This document shows positions 5,293 through 7,773 of a stretch of 7,773 nt of DNA, one piece after another. The position numbers and the translations under genes are program-made. Numbering within the stretch: the stretch's first letter is position 1; every line of letters begins with the position of its first letter. The notes below the pieces were generated by a model that was not told where the DNA came from, ran no database searches, and saw only the letters and a program-made list of their open reading frames with translations. The stretch lies in assembly GCA_948468495.1 (NCBI GenBank), contig CAOKJI010000066.1:1-7773 (forward strand), written 5' to 3'. Source of the stretch: an uncultured Dorea sp. Its GTDB lineage: Bacteria; Bacillota_A; Clostridia; Lachnospirales; Lachnospiraceae.

Positions 5293-7125
5293 ATGAGAGA
5301 AAAACGAGAAGATGTCCGTAATATTGCGATTATCGCTCATGTTGACCATGGGAAGACTACGTTGGTAGACGAGCTTTTAAAGCAGAGCGGCGTATTCCGC
5401 GCCAATCAGGAAGTCGCGGAGCGGGTTATGGATTCCAACGATATTGAGCGGGAACGGGGTATTACAATCCTGTCCAAGAATACGGCCGTCTATTATAAAG
5501 GAACGAAGATTAATATTATTGACACGCCCGGTCATGCGGATTTCGGAGGCGAAGTGGAACGCGTACTGAAAATGGTTAACGGCGTAATTCTGGTGGTAGA
5601 CGCCTTTGAGGGCGCGATGCCGCAGACGAAGTTCGTGCTCCGCAAAGCCCTGGAATTAAAGCTTCCGGTCATTGTATGCATCAATAAAATCGACCGTCCG
5701 GAGGCAAGACCGGAAGAAGTGATTGACGAGGTGTTAGAACTCTTTATTGATTTGGAGGCAGACGACGATCAGTTAGAATGCCCATTTGTCTACGCCTCTG
5801 CCAAAGCAGGATATGCGGTTCTGGAGCTGGAAGACGGACCGGAAAATATGATTCCTTTATTCGAGACAATACTTGAATACATTCCGGCGCCGGAAGGCGA
5901 TCCGGAAGCGGGCACCCAAGTGTTAATCAGTACGATTGATTATAATGAATATGTAGGACGGATTGGCATCGGCAAGGTCGATAACGGCGTAATCCGGGTA
6001 GGCCAGGATATGGTGGTAGTCAATGAACACAATCCTGACCGGCAGGAGAAAGTGCGCATCAGCAAGCTCTATGAGTTTGACGGACTGGATAAAACAGATG
6101 TGAAAGAAGCTTCCATCGGCTCCATTGTAGCTATTTCCGGAATTTCGGACATTTCCATCGGAGATACCTTATGTTCGCCCGAACATCCAGAAGCAATCCC
6201 CTTCCAGAAGATTTCTGAGCCTACCATCGCCATGCAGTTCATTGTAAACGACAGCCCCTTTGCCGGACAGGAAGGCAAATACGTGACCTCACGCCACATC
6301 AGAGACCGTCTGATGCGGGAGCTGAATACCGACGTGAGCCTCCGGGTGGAGGAGACAGAAAATACCGACAGTTTCAAGGTATCCGGACGAGGCGAACTGC
6401 ATTTGTCCGTATTAATTGAAAATATGCGCAGAGAAGGCTATGAATTTGCCGTCAGCAAAGCCGAGGTTCTCTACAAAAAAGATGAAAAAGGCAAACTTCT
6501 TGAACCGATGGAACTTGCTTATATTGATGTTCCGGAGGAATTTACCGGAACCGTCATCGAGAAGCTGGGGCAGCGGAAAGGAGAACTTCGCAATATGAAC
6601 GCAGGCAGCGGCTCTTATACCCGGATGGAATTTTCTATCCCCGCCAGAGGGCTGATTGGCTACCGGGGCGAATTTTTAACAGACACTAAGGGAAATGGTA
6701 TCATGAATACGCTCTTTGACGGGTATGCTCCCTATAAAGGCGATATCCAGTACCGCAAACAAGGCTCTCTCATCTCCTTTGAAACCGGAGAATCCGTCAC
6801 TTACGGCCTGTATAACGCCCAGGAACGGGGAACCCTGTTTATCGGGGCCGGTGAAAAAGTCTATTCTGGCATGGTAATTGGGCAAAACGGCAAAACCGAC
6901 GATATTGAGGTAAACGTATGCAAAACCAAGCATCTGACCAACACCCGCTCCTCCGGCGCCGACGACGCCCTGCGTCTGACTACGCCGAAGGTTTTAAGTC
7001 TGGAAGAGGCCTTAGACTTCATTGATACTGACGAACTCCTGGAGGTAACGCCCAAAAGTCTTAGAATCCGCAAGAAAATACTCGACCCGAGAATGCGCAA
7101 GCGGGCTGCTATGAAACAGAACTGA
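5293..7125 (+). CDS. typA: Ribosome-associated translational GTPase TypA/BipA
   Basis: TypA is an EF-G-like GTPase that binds the ribosome and supports ribosome assembly and stress or cold adaptation. From the ATG at 5293 it has 610 residues, the normal family length. GTPase motifs, in order, are P-loop AHVDHGKT (15-22), switch I RERGIT (53-58), G3 [15 protein letters not shown] (77-91), G4 NKID (131-134) and G5 SAK (169-171). A beta-barrel domain with [13 protein letters not shown] sequence follows ([10 protein letters not shown], about 221-230), then the EF-G-like domains including [20 protein letters not shown]. The C-terminal TypA-specific part contains [22 protein letters not shown], and the end is basic ([18 protein letters not shown]). 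A longer start at 5284 would add three residues but overlaps the ribosome site. It has its own promoter and is followed after 40 bp by a membrane protein gene, probably in the same transcript. Confidence 0.97.
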   Translation: MREKREDVRNIAIIAHVDHGKTTLVDELLKQSGVFRANQEVAERVMDSNDIERERGITILSKNTAVYYKGTKINIIDTPGHADFGGEVERVLKMVNGVILVVDAFEGAMPQTKFVLRKALELKLPVIVCINKIDRPEARPEEVIDEVLELFIDLEADDDQLECPFVYASAKAGYAVLELEDGPENMIPLFETILEYIPAPEGDPEAGTQVLISTIDYNEYVGRIGIGKVDNGVIRVGQDMVVVNEHNPDRQEKVRISKLYEFDGLDKTDVKEASIGSIVAISGISDISIGDTLCSPEHPEAIPFQKISEPTIAMQFIVNDSPFAGQEGKYVTSRHIRDRLMRELNTDVSLRVEETENTDSFKVSGRGELHLSVLIENMRREGYEFAVSKAEVLYKKDEKGKLLEPMELAYIDVPEEFTGTVIEKLGQRKGELRNMNAGSGSYTRMEFSIPARGLIGYRGEFLTDTKGNGIMNTLFDGYAPYKGDIQYRKQGSLISFETGESVTYGLYNAQERGTLFIGAGEKVYSGMVIGQNGKTDDIEVNVCKTKHLTNTRSSGADDALRLTTPKVLSLEEALDFIDTDELLEVTPKSLRIRKKILDPRMRKRAAMKQN

Positions 7126-7153
7126 TTACAGAGCATTGAAATTAAATGATAAT

Positions 7154-7159
7154 AAGGAG
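7154..7159 (+). promoter_or_regulatory. Ribosome binding site that decides the PsiE-like start
   Basis: AAGGAG lies 6 bases before the ATG at 7166. The in-frame ATG at 7136 has no such site and would add a polar stretch before the basic MKKQTR end, so 7166 is preferred. Confidence 0.75.
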
Positions 7160-7165
7160 ACTGCC

Positions 7166-7594
7166 ATGAAAAAACAGACCAGATTATTTTTATCCAAGCT
7201 GGCTTCGGTACTTGAGTTTTTTGTCACTATGATGATGGCCGTAGGGATTATCCTGCTGTGCATCCGTCTGGCGGGTTCTCTGTTTCATCTTCCCGGAACA
7301 GAGCCGTTTCCAGCCTATCAGGAGCTTCTGACTACCTGTTTTAACTTAATTATCGGCGTCGAATTAATCCGTATGATGTCCTATCATACCTCTGACACCG
7401 TATTTGAAGTACTGGTATTTGCAATCGCAAGACAGGTAATCGTAGGCCATTCTTCTGCAGTCTCCAGCCTAATCGGAGTCTGCGCAATCGCCGTACTGTT
7501 CGCCACCAGAAAATTCCTCTTTCCCTCCTCCGGCAAGCTCACCAAACCAGATACCGAGCAGGAGGAATTTGTCTCCGAACCCGCGGATGTATGA
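7166..7594 (+). CDS. PsiE-like four-helix membrane protein
   Basis: A 142-residue integral membrane protein from the preferred ATG. Four hydrophobic segments can be seen at about 14-38, 54-71, 78-94 and 98-114, followed by a charged cytoplasm-like tail (119-142). The pattern GVELIRMMSYHTSDTVFEVLVFAIARQVIVGHSSAVSSLIGV (64-105) resembles the phosphate-starvation-inducible PsiE family, in which a conserved ELI-type helix is followed by an ARxxIV motif. The function of PsiE is not established, and this assignment comes from general resemblance. It lies 40 bp after typA with no promoter seen between, so read-through from typA is likely. No terminator is seen after the stop; repeat copy 2 begins 77 nt downstream. 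Confidence 0.65.
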   Translation: MKKQTRLFLSKLASVLEFFVTMMMAVGIILLCIRLAGSLFHLPGTEPFPAYQELLTTCFNLIIGVELIRMMSYHTSDTVFEVLVFAIARQVIVGHSSAVSSLIGVCAIAVLFATRKFLFPSSGKLTKPDTEQEEFVSEPADV

Positions 7595-7671
7595 CCTAAT
7601 GATTTGGATGTGCCGGAGCTGGCAGAGTAGAAGAAAATCTCACTTGTTCACTCCGTTCACAGGGCATCTTG

Positions 7672-7773
7672 GTAAACAGCGGGTTGAATCAGGAGAATAT
7701 CTCTTAGCAGACAATTCAGGAGTGCTTTTAATGGAGATGAAATAGCGGCTTATCGAGACTTAGGCATGAAGGC
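7672..7773 (+). repeat. Palindromic dispersed repeat element, copy 2 (cut by window edge)
   Basis: All 102 bases from GTAAACAG at 7672 to the window end align without gaps to the minus strand of 1043-942, with 87 matches (about 85%). It covers the first long arm, the conserved middle segment (7705-7745) and the first half of the inner stem; the returning arms should lie beyond the edge. The element is in the same sense as the upstream PsiE-like gene, as copy 1 is to hisA. The 77 bases before it (7595-7671) hold no recognisable feature. Confidence 0.88.

Noticed and set aside
7705..7745. Repeat as a C-terminal coding extension (ADNSGVLLMEMK then stop)
   Set aside because: The frame is open and the copies differ by a silent change and V/M swaps, but no upstream gene enters this frame in either copy with a plausible start; an RNA-level explanation fits better.

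Overview
The window looks like a chromosomal segment from a Gram-positive Clostridia member, most likely a Lachnospiraceae gut bacterium. The basis is the protein flavour (SecA, DapA, DapB, TypA), strong AGGAG-type ribosome binding sites, mixed GC content, a eukaryotic-type HisA, and a two-OB-fold SSB-like protein. The family placement is inferred from recognised sequences; no search was run.

Positions 1-4908 carry genes on the minus strand. Reading in transcription direction (right to left) they are: a two-domain SSB-like protein (4276-4908); dapA (3311-4201) with a strong sigma-A-like promoter of its own; dapB (2421-3179); a small Asn/Asp/Thr-rich lipoprotein (1947-2297) followed by a terminator-like hairpin; an orphan eukaryotic-type hisA (1070-1855); a 189-bp palindromic repeat element (855-1043); and the first 243 codons of secA, cut by the window edge. 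From 4909 to 5292 there is a divergent, gene-free promoter region with two hairpins. The plus strand then carries typA/bipA (5293-7125) and a four-helix membrane protein resembling PsiE (7166-7594). A second copy of the palindromic repeat starts at 7672 and runs off the right edge.

The genes are mostly housekeeping. DapA and DapB catalyse consecutive steps toward diaminopimelate and lysine (cell wall and protein). HisA is a histidine enzyme away from any his operon. SecA is the preprotein translocase motor, and TypA is a ribosome-associated GTPase.

The most unusual content is the repeat family. Two gap-free copies share 87 of 102 bases (about 85%). Each lies shortly downstream of a gene and in that gene's sense orientation. 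Copy 1 folds into a 34-bp outer stem enclosing further hairpins. Its unpaired conserved segment holds a Shine-Dalgarno-like GGAG, 8 nt of spacer, then a four-codon ORF that starts with ATG in one copy and GTG in the other. This is the best candidate here for an undescribed structured RNA or mobile palindromic element.
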